The notes under the pieces: generated by a model | The model's input: only the letters and a program-made list of their open reading frames with translations | What the model was told of the DNA's origin: nothing | Database searches by the model: none | NCBI GenBank assembly: GCA_000435515.1 | Contig: FR884159.1 | Span: 1 to 15,061, forward strand | Length of the DNA stretch: 15,061 nucleotides | Source of the DNA: Firmicutes bacterium CAG:582 | GTDB lineage: Bacteria > Bacillota_I > Bacilli_A > RF39 > UBA660 | Direction: 5' to 3' | Program-made: the position numbers and the translations under genes | In this document: positions 1 through 6,878 of the stretch, in pieces | Layout: each line of letters starts with the position of its first letter | How positions within the stretch are numbered: position 1 is the first letter of the stretch

Positions 1-32
1 TTATTTAACTTGCATTTACTTCTTAAAGTAAC

Positions 33-698
33 TTACTTCATCCATTTGCTTTTCTCTAAAAGCGCTCTTACTTTTTTATTATGCTCAATTTCTTCTTTAG
101 CACTCATATTTTGATATTCTGGTATTTTATCTATTTTCTTTTTTATTTTAAATATCTTATTTAATTTATTTAAATCATAAAGAATGAAACATAAAGCAGG
201 TATTAAAATGATGAGTATCCAACCTAATTTACTTGATAAGAAAAATTGTATCTTTCCTAAACCATTTATCTTATATATCATTTTTCCAACAATATTTTCT
301 CTTGTTATTGAACCGATATCAACACTTTGATTATTATCTCCTTTTGTTATATAGTATGTTTTTCCATCAGAAACCTTTATATCATATATTCTATGTGTAA
401 TTGTATAACCATCTGTGTCTAAGGATGATGAATAAAAAGTTATAACATCTCCAACCTTTAGTTCTTCATTTGTTTTTAGTTTTCGATCTATTATTACATC
501 GTATACTTTAATAAAAGGTTCCATGCTTGGACTTACAATTGTATATAGACCAATATTAGGTTTTTCTCCTTTTTTTGCTGCTATCGCTGAAGAGGACATA
601 TAGTATATTAAGAATGCAGTTATCAAAAAAAGAAGACATAAAATTACATATGCCAAAGTTTTACCAATAAATTTTATAATGTCCCCTATTTTATTCAT
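33..698 (-). CDS. sipW: SipW-type (ER/archaeal-type) signal peptidase I
   Basis: Membrane serine protease of family S26B that removes the signal peptide from TasA/camelysin-like secreted proteins on the outer face of the membrane. The 221-residue protein has an N-terminal membrane segment at about 14-34, the box S-P-S-M-E-P with probable nucleophile Ser58, and T-H-R at 101-103, so His102 occupies the place held by the catalytic lysine in ordinary bacterial LepB. G-D-N-N at 120-123 supplies the conserved aspartate region. A second hydrophobic segment at about 158-175 and a basic cytoplasmic tail follow, as in SipW. The Ser-His arrangement and C-terminal anchor separate it from LepB-type enzymes. 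The gene starts 13 nt after the stop of the TasA-like gene, so the two almost certainly form an operon and this enzyme probably processes that product. The ribosome site is weak (GGTGAT). The family call is secure; substrate specificity is inferred from position. Confidence 0.9.
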   Translation of the reverse strand: MNKIGDIIKFIGKTLAYVILCLLFLITAFLIYYMSSSAIAAKKGEKPNIGLYTIVSPSMEPFIKVYDVIIDRKLKTNEELKVGDVITFYSSSLDTDGYTITHRIYDIKVSDGKTYYITKGDNNQSVDIGSITRENIVGKMIYKINGLGKIQFFLSSKLGWILIILIPALCFILYDLNKLNKIFKIKKKIDKIPEYQNMSAKEEIEHNKKVRALLEKSKWMK

Positions 699-711
699 AA
701 AATCACCAATT

Positions 712-1272
712 CTAATTTTTTGTTTGTGAAGTGCTTAAATGCGACTCAAAAACTTTGTTTGTTGCATCAATTGAATTAGTTATAATATTTATTGTATATG
801 TATGAGTTGCTCCTGTTACTATTGGACCAGCAAACAATCCTTTTCCTAAAATAATTGTGTTTGTTCCTGTAGGTATAGCAACTGGTTCAGTTGTGCTCGT
901 AAATGTTGTTCCATTATCTGTTACATTTGTACTAGTAATTGTGTATTTTAACTCTCCATCGCCAAATGTATTGTTTGTTACAACTAAACTCGATTCATAA
1001 TTTAAATTATTAGATCCAGTTACAACACCTGTTATATTAAATGTTTTTGTTGCAACAACTGTTTCTGTATTGCTCATTAATGATTGTAAATTTATCTTAC
1101 TATCTCCATCATATTCTACTGATAAAGTACCACTTGTAACTTCTATCGGAGTTTCGCTTTCATTATTAATTGTTGCTCCAAAATATGCAAATGTTGCTCC
1201 AACTACAGCTACTAATAAGGTTGCAACTGCAATTACCGTTAATAGTATCATATTTCCTTTTCCGTTATTCAT
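712..1272 (-). CDS. TasA/camelysin-like secreted protein with SipW-dependent signal peptide
   Basis: Small exported surface or matrix protein of 186 residues. The N-terminus is short and basic, followed by a hydrophobic stretch at about 8-25 and the motif A-T-F-A-Y-F at 26-31, the pattern of SipW substrates (TasA has G-T-W-A-A-F). By analogy cleavage would follow Ala29. The mature part opens with S-G-T-L-S-V near 47-52 and I-N-L near 60-62, which lines up with the S-G-T-L region at the start of mature TasA and camelysin. The rest is rich in Thr, Asn and Val, has no cysteine and looks all-beta. TasA forms extracellular fibres and camelysin is a surface metalloprotease; no protease motif is visible, so a fibre or surface-layer role is more likely, but this is inference. 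A strong AAAGGAG ribosome site (1283-1289) supports the start. It is the first gene of the unit ending with the SipW-type peptidase. Confidence 0.82.
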   Translation of the reverse strand: MNNGKGNMILLTVIAVATLLVAVVGATFAYFGATINNESETPIEVTSGTLSVEYDGDSKINLQSLMSNTETVVATKTFNITGVVTGSNNLNYESSLVVTNNTFGDGELKYTITSTNVTDNGTTFTSTTEPVAIPTGTNTIILGKGLFAGPIVTGATHTYTINIITNSIDATNKVFESHLSTSQTKN

Positions 1273-1302
1273 ATTATCAAGTCTCCTTTATCTTATACAC
1301 TG

Positions 1303-1331
1303 ATTTTATCAAATTTAACGTATATATGCAA
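1303..1331 (-). promoter_or_regulatory. Sigma-A promoter of the TasA-like/sipW operon
   Basis: Minus-strand -35 TTGCAT (1326-1331), a 17-nt spacer and -10 TAAAAT (1303-1308). It lies about 30 nt upstream of the start codon of the TasA-like gene and just downstream of the terminator that ends the kinase transcript. Confidence 0.65.
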
Positions 1332-1341
1332 TAAATTTAAT

Positions 1342-1370
1342 AAAAAAAACTACTAAATTAGTAGCTTTTT
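1342..1370 (-). terminator. Rho-independent terminator after the histidine kinase gene
   Basis: A perfect inverted repeat CTACTAA/TTAGTAG (1350-1364) is followed on the minus strand by eight T (1342-1349). Five T on the other side (1366-1370) would let it work in both directions. The central spacing is only one base, so the real loop must open several pairs and the stem is modest. Confidence 0.6.
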
Positions 1371-1481
1371 CTAGGGAAAAAAGATTGTGAGTTTGAGTTT
1401 ATATGATATCTTTATTATTTTTTTTATTTTATTATTTTCCCTAATTTAATATTATCAATCAATTGTGAAATAAATATGAAA

Positions 1482-2843
1482 TTATTTAGATTTTTTTAAT
1501 TTAAAATAAAAAGTTGTATGATCATCTATAACAGAATCAATTCCATATTCACAATTGTGTTTATCAAGTATTTCTTTTACTATTGATAGACCTAACCCAG
1601 AGCCAACAATATTTCTTTTATGATTTTTTTCTTTTTTATAATATCTTGTCCATACTAAAGATTTTTCATTTTCTTCAATTCCATGACCAGTATTGGTTAT
1701 GCTAATAAGATATTCATCTTTTTTCTTTGTAACACTTATACCAACATATTTATCTTCACCTGTATGTTCAATTGCATTATTTATTAAGTTATATATAACT
1801 TGTTCTATTTTTTGTTTATCGGCTTTTACCAATGCTTTTTTAGGTAAATTCACAACAATATTAAATTTATCGTCTTTTATATATATGTCATATCTTTTTA
1901 AAATAGAATTAATATTTTCCACTAAATCATATTCTTCAATGTTTAAAATATCTTTATTATTTTCAATTTTTGATAAGTCTAAAATGTCGTTTACTAAATT
2001 GTTTAATCTTTCAGTTTCACTTATAATAACATTTAAATCATCATTTCTATCTTCTGCTTTTTCATAATTAAAATCTCTTGCTTTTTCCGCATATGCACGA
2101 ATCATTGTTAAAGGAGTTTTTAAATCATGAGATACATTAGCAAGCAAATTTTGTCTTAACTTCTCCGTTTTATTCATTTCTGATGAAGCAACTGTTAAAA
2201 CATCACATAGTTCATCCAATTCAGCAATATTTGTTTTATCAAAGGTAACATCTTCTTTTCCTAAACTTTTTGATTTGTTTATTATTCCTAATATAGGTTT
2301 ATTTAGCATGTTTGATATGAAAATAGAAATCGCGATAGAAAGTATAATTAGAATAAAAATAATATATATCAACTGATTTCTTAATAACAATGTTGTTGTA
2401 TTTATATCCTCAAGGGTAGTGTTTAAAAATATATATTTGTTATCTAACTTAATTGCATAAAGGATACTTTTTTTATTTGTAAGTGGTGAGTACAACTTTA
2501 TGTATTTATTGTTTTTTAATATAAGGTCTGATTTATACTTTTGAATTATTTTGTTTTGACTTCCAAGAAAACATCCAGGATTTTTGGTATTATAGTTTAT
2601 AGTTTCGTTTTCAGTAATGATTTGAATACACATATTGTTTTCATAAGCATAATTTTCTATTGCAAAGTTGTCACTTTGATTTGTCACTATTTTATTTGCA
2701 ACATTCTTTATACTAGCTATTTGATATTTTTCATAAAAAACTGATAGAAATTGTACTTGTACAATCCATAGTAAAGCAAGAATTAGAACGGAAAACAATA
2801 TAAGGTAAAAAAGTGTTTTAAATTTAATACTATTTTTCTTCAT
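1482..2843 (-). CDS. Membrane sensor histidine kinase of a two-component system
   Basis: Detects an unknown external signal and phosphorylates the adjacent OmpR-type regulator. The 453 residues comprise membrane segment 1 at about 12-32, an extracytoplasmic sensor of about 120 residues, membrane segment 2 at about 157-177, a HAMP-like linker (about 180-228), then the HisKA dimerisation domain with N-V-S-H-D-L-K-T-P (phospho-accepting His239). The ATP-binding domain shows the N box Y-N-L-I-N-N (351-356), a G1 box N-T-G-H-G-I (384-389) and a G2 box G-S-G-L-G-L (414-419). The G1 box has Asn where many kinases have Asp, a change seen in other active kinases of this class. The start overlaps the end of the regulator gene by 14 nt, so the pair is co-transcribed and translationally coupled. 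The sensor domain contains two cysteines (72 and 91) but matches no ligand-binding family I recognise, so the signal is unknown. Confidence 0.9.
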   Translation of the reverse strand: MKKNSIKFKTLFYLILFSVLILALLWIVQVQFLSVFYEKYQIASIKNVANKIVTNQSDNFAIENYAYENNMCIQIITENETINYNTKNPGCFLGSQNKIIQKYKSDLILKNNKYIKLYSPLTNKKSILYAIKLDNKYIFLNTTLEDINTTTLLLRNQLIYIIFILIILSIAISIFISNMLNKPILGIINKSKSLGKEDVTFDKTNIAELDELCDVLTVASSEMNKTEKLRQNLLANVSHDLKTPLTMIRAYAEKARDFNYEKAEDRNDDLNVIISETERLNNLVNDILDLSKIENNKDILNIEEYDLVENINSILKRYDIYIKDDKFNIVVNLPKKALVKADKQKIEQVIYNLINNAIEHTGEDKYVGISVTKKKDEYLISITNTGHGIEENEKSLVWTRYYKKEKNHKRNIVGSGLGLSIVKEILDKHNCEYGIDSVIDDHTTFYFKLKKSK

Positions 2844-3492
2844 TACTAAATTTGTAACCTACGTTTCTTACTGTTTTAATATAGTTTCTATAGTTACCTA
2901 ACTTGCTTCTTAAAAGCTTTATATGAGCATCTATTGTACGATCATCAGCCTCATAATCATATCCCATAATATTTTCAATTATTTTTTCACGCGATAAGGC
3001 AATTCCCCTGTTTTCTATAAAGTATTTTAGAAGTTCATATTGAGTATGAGTCAAAGTTATATTTTTACCATCTATTGTTACTTCATGTGAAAGGTTATCT
3101 ATGGTAATTCCTTGATATTTAATTATGTCATCATTATTATATCTTTTAGTTATGGCCTTTATTCGGCATATTAATTCTTTAGGTGAAAATGGTTTTGTTA
3201 CATAGTCATCTATTCCCTCTTCAAAACCATTTATTTTATCAATTTCCTCATTTCTTGCAGAAAGCATAAGAATTGGAATATTCTTTTTTGATTTAATTAT
3301 TCTAGACGCTTCATATCCATCCATTATAGGCATCATTATATCCATTATAATCAAATCATAGTCATTTTTTTCACATAAATCAACGGCTTCAAGCCCTGAA
3401 CTTGCAAGATCACAAGTATATCCTTCTATTGTGCAGTAATCTTTAATTAGATTTCTAATCAACTCTTCATCATCAACAATTAGTAAACGCAT
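2830..3492 (-). CDS. OmpR/PhoB-family response regulator
   Basis: DNA-binding partner of the downstream kinase. With the chosen start it has 220 residues: a receiver domain at about 1-115 with the acidic pair after I-V-D-D, phospho-acceptor Asp51 in I-M-D-I-M-M-P, Ser/Thr near 78 and Lys100 in V-T-K-P-F, then a winged-helix output domain at about 125-217 with the D-R-T-I-D-A-H-I recognition-helix region and the V-G-Y-K-F wing. The frame stays open to a GTG at 3499-3501 and an ATG at 3496-3498, but the ribosome site AGGTGA overlaps these and sits 5 nt before the ATG at 3490-3492, and M-R-L-L-I-V-D-D is the family's usual beginning. I therefore place the start at 3492. Targets are unknown; the neighbouring TasA-like/sipW operon is one candidate by position only. 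A TAATAT hexamer lies upstream, but I see no convincing -35 partner. Confidence 0.92.
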   Translation of the reverse strand: MRLLIVDDEELIRNLIKDYCTIEGYTCDLASSGLEAVDLCEKNDYDLIIMDIMMPIMDGYEASRIIKSKKNIPILMLSARNEEIDKINGFEEGIDDYVTKPFSPKELICRIKAITKRYNNDDIIKYQGITIDNLSHEVTIDGKNITLTHTQYELLKYFIENRGIALSREKIIENIMGYDYEADDRTIDAHIKLLRSKLGNYRNYIKTVRNVGYKFSNEEK

Positions 3493-3529
3493 ATACATCA
3501 CCTATTCAATATATTACTTTAAATTTATG

Positions 3530-3560
3530 AAAAAAAAAAGAAAATTGTCGTAATTTTCTT
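3530..3560 (-). terminator. Rho-independent terminator of yebC
   Basis: A 9-bp stem (3538-3546 with 3552-3560), a 5-nt loop and a run of ten T on the minus strand (3530-3539). It begins directly after the yebC stop codon and separates yebC from the regulator-kinase operon. Confidence 0.75.
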
Positions 3561-4274
3561 CTATAATTCAACGTTATGGTATACTTCAGTAACATCATCA
3601 ATTGCATCAAGTAAGCTTAGTAGTCTTTCAAATACTTCTTTATCTTCGCCTGTAAGTGTACATTTTTCTTTAGCATACCATCCAATTTCATCGATTGTGT
3701 ATTCAACATTTGGAATCATCTTCTCAATAACATCTTTAACTTTAGATGCATCTCCTGGTTTAGCAGTGATAACAATTTCTCCATTTTCACTTTCTAAATC
3801 AATTATTTCAATTCCAGCATCTAAAATACTCATCATGATTTCTTCTTCTTTATCAGATTTAAATCCAATTATAGCTAAGTAATCATAGTTATAAGAAACT
3901 GAATTAGTCACACCTAAACTCTTATGACATTTATTGAAGGCTTCTCTTACAAAAGACACAGTTCTGTTAACATTATCTGTTAAACATTTAACGATTAATG
4001 TTGATTGTCCAGGTCCAAATCCTTCATATGATAATTCTTGATAATCATCACCAGATGCTCCTTTTGCCTTATCGATTGCACGATTTATAATATCACTTGG
4101 GACTTGTTGACGTTTTGCTTTTTCAACAACTCTTTTTAAAATAATATTTGTATCAACTTCTGGATTACCTTTTGCTGCTAAATAAATCTCTTTTGCAAAT
4201 GTTGTATATAACTTAGCTTTAGCTGCTCCAGTTTTTTGAATACTTGCTTTTCTTACTTCATATGCTCTTCCCAT
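3561..4274 (-). CDS. yebC: YebC/PmpR family protein, YeeN-type
   Basis: Conserved cytoplasmic protein of 237 residues, normal length for the family. It begins M-G-R rather than the M-A-G-H-S-K-W of classical YebC, and the segment A-K-L-Y-T-T-F-A-K-E-I-Y-L-A-A-K (20-35) resembles the E. coli YeeN branch. The family signatures Y-E-G-F-G-P (83-88) and T-D-N-V-N-R-T (99-105) are present, and the C-terminus ends in the usual D-V-x-x-V-Y-H-N-V. YebC proteins were long annotated as transcription regulators; recent work on Bacillota homologues links them to relief of ribosome stalling at proline-rich sequences, which suits the argS neighbourhood. Which role applies here cannot be told from the sequence. 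The gene follows the lipase gene by 30 nt but has its own consensus-like promoter inside that gene's end. The ribosome site is poor (TTGGTG). Confidence 0.93.
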   Translation of the reverse strand: MGRAYEVRKASIQKTGAAKAKLYTTFAKEIYLAAKGNPEVDTNIILKRVVEKAKRQQVPSDIINRAIDKAKGASGDDYQELSYEGFGPGQSTLIVKCLTDNVNRTVSFVREAFNKCHKSLGVTNSVSYNYDYLAIIGFKSDKEEEIMMSILDAGIEIIDLESENGEIVITAKPGDASKVKDVIEKMIPNVEYTIDEIGWYAKEKCTLTGEDKEVFERLLSLLDAIDDVTEVYHNVEL

Positions 4275-4295
4275 ATTGCACCAACTTTCTTAATT

Positions 4296-4324
4296 ATTAT
4301 ATATTTAGTTTTTAATTTTATCAA
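4296..4324 (-). promoter_or_regulatory. Sigma-A promoter of yebC inside the lipase gene
   Basis: Minus-strand -35 TTGATA (4319-4324), 17-nt spacer, -10 TATAAT (4296-4301). The -35 lies within the last codons of the patatin-like gene and transcription would start about 10-15 nt before the yebC start codon. Confidence 0.65.
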
Positions 4325-5081
4325 TCATTTTTTTTGCATCATTATAGCCTAATTTAATGTTATCTTCAACAGTTTCTTGATTAAAAAATAAGGTTGATCC
4401 GGTGTTTTTACTTGGTTCAATTAAAAATACTTTAGTATCCTTATTTTTTGTTTTTCTAATAATGCCAAACTTTTTTAACCGAACTCCAATAATGTTTTTA
4501 CATCCCATATTCTCAAGTAGAGTTAATGGTAAAACATTTCTAAATGCACCATCCAAATAAATATGCTCGTCAATGTTTTTCTCTATCTTAAATATTGGCA
4601 AGGAGGCGGAGGCAATTAGATAATCGATTAATTTTCCTTTGGGAATATCATCTATTGTGTATTCTAAGGATTTCATGCCTTTTAATTTGGTTATTACAAG
4701 TCCAAATTTAATATTATTATTTCGTACTTTTTCTTCATCTACATATTTATTTAAGATGTCTTTTAATTTATTTAAGCTTATTCCACGATTTTTTAGAATA
4801 TCTAACGTTATATCTCGTTTTATTTGTTTATTTCCATGTATTATTTCATTACAAATTTGTGGTTCGATTTCAAAGATTGTTGAATCTATACTCTTCCAAA
4901 TTTCTTCTAATAATTCAAGGCCACCGGAGCAAATAACTGCAGCATTTATAGCGCCAATTGATGTTCCTACAATTGCTTTAAGATGGATATCTGCTTCTAC
5001 TAATGCCTTATATGCGCCAACTTGATATGATCCTCTTGCTCCGCCACCTTCTAGAGCTAAACCATAACTACATTCTTTCAA
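4305..5081 (-). CDS. Patatin-like phospholipase/acylhydrolase (RssA-type)
   Basis: Serine acylhydrolase with a Ser-Asp dyad, expected to release fatty acids from phospholipids or other lipid esters. The 258 residues carry the oxyanion-hole motif G-G-G-A-R-G (12-17), the nucleophile elbow G-T-S-I-G with Ser41, and D-G-A with Asp177, in the order and spacing of the patatin domain. The length fits the short bacterial RssA/YjjU-like forms. No signal peptide or membrane segment is present, so it is cytoplasmic, perhaps membrane-associated. The start is a TTG at 5079-5081 lying inside the end of argS, giving a 14-nt overlap; an AGGA ribosome site lies about 10 nt upstream within argS. No ATG further in would keep the oxyanion motif intact. 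Co-transcription with argS is therefore likely; a functional link is not evident. The physiological substrate is unknown. Confidence 0.88.
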   Translation of the reverse strand: MKECSYGLALEGGGARGSYQVGAYKALVEADIHLKAIVGTSIGAINAAVICSGGLELLEEIWKSIDSTIFEIEPQICNEIIHGNKQIKRDITLDILKNRGISLNKLKDILNKYVDEEKVRNNNIKFGLVITKLKGMKSLEYTIDDIPKGKLIDYLIASASLPIFKIEKNIDEHIYLDGAFRNVLPLTLLENMGCKNIIGVRLKKFGIIRKTKNKDTKVFLIEPSKNTGSTLFFNQETVEDNIKLGYNDAKKMIDKIKN

Positions 5082-6801
5082 CTAAATCTATTCCTAGAAC
5101 ATTAAGCAGTCTTGATAACACATTATATGTTAATTTTGAAATTGCAATAAATGTTTCTTTATCCTTTGAGTTTTCACATTGAGAGATGTTATTATTTGTA
5201 TAGAACTTATTATATAAGCTTGATAAATCATAGATAAATTCACATATATAATTTAATGACACATCTTTATATGAAGAAGTTAATGCTTTAGGAAGCTCGG
5301 TTAATTTTACTGCAATGTTTTTTACATCTTCGTTTGTTAGATCATTTATCTTAACGTCTTTTGTATCAAGCTTTGTAAGTAATGAATTTAATCTTGTTGT
5401 TGTATATACGGCATATATTCCTGTTTTTCCTTCAAACGATGTAAACTTTTCAACATCAAAAATGTAATCAGTTTTTCTATATGGTAAAAGGTCTGAGTAT
5501 TTTAATGTTGCAATAGTTAGTTTACTAGCAACTTCTTTTCTTTCGGCACCAATAATATTTTCTTTTATTTTAGGTTCAATGGCCTCATATACCATTTTTA
5601 TTAAACTTTTTAGAGACATTACTCCTCCATCGCGAGTTTTAAATGGCTTTCCATCTTTTCCATTAATTGTTCCAAATCCAAAGAATCTCAAATTACAAGT
5701 TTTTGGTACTAAACCAGACATGTATGCTCCTCTGAAAGTTTGTTCAAAATGAAGGCTTTGTCTTTCATCGGTAAAATACCAGATTTCATCAGGATTATAA
5801 TCTTCCATTCTTTGATAAATTGTTGCAAGTTCTGTCGTATCATAAAGAACAGCACCATCAGATTTTTTTAACATAAGTGGAGGCATCTCTTTATTATCAT
5901 TTTCATTTTTGATGTTCATGATTAAGGCCCCATTAGAAAACTCAGTTACACCTTTTTCATTCAAAAAGTCAATAACTTTATCAACATAAAGGTCTGCATC
6001 ACTTTCCCCATAGGAAAGATCAAAATGACAATTTAAGAAATCATAAACTTTTTTACAATCTGTTTCTGAAACGTCAACAATTCTTTTCCATAGATCATAA
6101 ATGCCCGTTTCCCTTTTTTGTAAACGTTCTGTTAGTTCTTTGGCCTCATTCGCATATTTTTCATCTTCTTTTTTTCTTAAAGATGCTTCAGGATATATTT
6201 CTCCTAGTTCATCATTTGTTACTGGTGATTCTTTAGGATATTCTCCTGTAAAATTTCTATCAAAGTATGGTAAACTTGGATATCTTTCTTGAATTTCTCT
6301 TATAACAAGACCAAGTGGAGTTCCCCAGTCGCCCCAGTGAACATCACTTATTGTTTCATCTCCAAAAAGATTTAAAAGTCTTCTTACTGATTCGCCAATA
6401 TTGCATCTTAAATGGCCAACATGAAGAGTTTTTGCAACGTTTGCACCACCATAATCCAAAATAACTTTTTTTGATTTTTTTGGCTTATCCAAATATTCGT
6501 TAAAATCATATAGACAGCTATTTGTGTATTCCATTAAAATATTATCAGAAAAAGTCAAATTAATGAATCCTGGTCCTTGAATATTTACATTAATAAATCT
6601 TGAATCCAAAGAAGAAACTATTTTTTCAGCAATTGCCCTTGGATTTTCTCCTTTTTGTTTTGTCAACGTCATCGCGATATTAATTTGATATTGACCAAAC
6701 TCTGGAATTTTTGATTTTTCTAATTTTACACTTTCTATATCATATCCTAAACCTTTTATTACTGATGTTAAATATTCTTCTGTAGTTGATATCAAACTCA
6801 T
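5068..6801 (-). CDS. argS: Arginyl-tRNA synthetase
   Basis: Class I aminoacyl-tRNA synthetase that charges tRNA-Arg. The chosen start gives 577 residues: the N-terminal Add-1 domain that recognises the tRNA D-loop (about 1-105), the class I signature H-V-G-H at 127-130 in L-H-V-G-H-L-R, the catalytic core, the loop F-K-T-R-D-G-G at 387-393 that stands in for KMSKS as is common in ArgRS, and the C-terminal DALR anticodon-binding domain ending in the usual V-E-R-M. The frame is open to an ATG at 6817-6819, but that ATG would sit at the predicted transcription start with no ribosome site, whereas AGAAGG lies 7 nt before the ATG at 6799-6801. I therefore use 6801. A tRNA-Arg(ACG) is encoded in the same window. 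Overlap with the lipase gene downstream implies a shared transcript. Confidence 0.95.
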   Translation of the reverse strand: MSLISTTEEYLTSVIKGLGYDIESVKLEKSKIPEFGQYQINIAMTLTKQKGENPRAIAEKIVSSLDSRFINVNIQGPGFINLTFSDNILMEYTNSCLYDFNEYLDKPKKSKKVILDYGGANVAKTLHVGHLRCNIGESVRRLLNLFGDETISDVHWGDWGTPLGLVIREIQERYPSLPYFDRNFTGEYPKESPVTNDELGEIYPEASLRKKEDEKYANEAKELTERLQKRETGIYDLWKRIVDVSETDCKKVYDFLNCHFDLSYGESDADLYVDKVIDFLNEKGVTEFSNGALIMNIKNENDNKEMPPLMLKKSDGAVLYDTTELATIYQRMEDYNPDEIWYFTDERQSLHFEQTFRGAYMSGLVPKTCNLRFFGFGTINGKDGKPFKTRDGGVMSLKSLIKMVYEAIEPKIKENIIGAERKEVASKLTIATLKYSDLLPYRKTDYIFDVEKFTSFEGKTGIYAVYTTTRLNSLLTKLDTKDVKINDLTNEDVKNIAVKLTELPKALTSSYKDVSLNYICEFIYDLSSLYNKFYTNNNISQCENSKDKETFIAISKLTYNVLSRLLNVLGIDLVERM

Positions 6802-6826
6802 AGAAACGCCTTCTTTCATATGCTAT

Positions 6827-6832
6827 ATTTTA
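6827..6832 (-). promoter_or_regulatory. Extended -10 element of the argS promoter
   Basis: TGG-TAAAAT on the minus strand, with no good -35 at 17 nt (ATTTAA). Transcription from it would begin near 6820, giving a leader of about 20 nt before the ATG at 6801. Confidence 0.5.
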
Positions 6833-6852
6833 CCATAAAAATATCTATTTTA

Positions 6853-6878
6853 AATAAAAAAGTCGCAGAAAAGCGACT
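6853..6878 (-). terminator. Rho-independent terminator overlapping the stop of the anchored surface protein gene
   Basis: Stem AGTCGC/GCGACT (6873-6878 with 6861-6866) and a 6-nt loop, followed by T-rich sequence on the minus strand. The left arm includes part of the TAG stop at 6877-6879. Confidence 0.7.

Noticed and set aside
1..32. Possible end of another gene at the left edge
   Set aside because: A TAA on the minus strand at 1-3 and a small hairpin at about 20-35 exist, but only a four-codon frame precedes the stop and the hairpin has no T run.
1676..1695. Asn in place of Asp in the kinase G1 box
   Set aside because: N-T-G-x-G-I variants occur in active histidine kinases, and the H, N and G2 boxes are intact, so I do not call the kinase defective.
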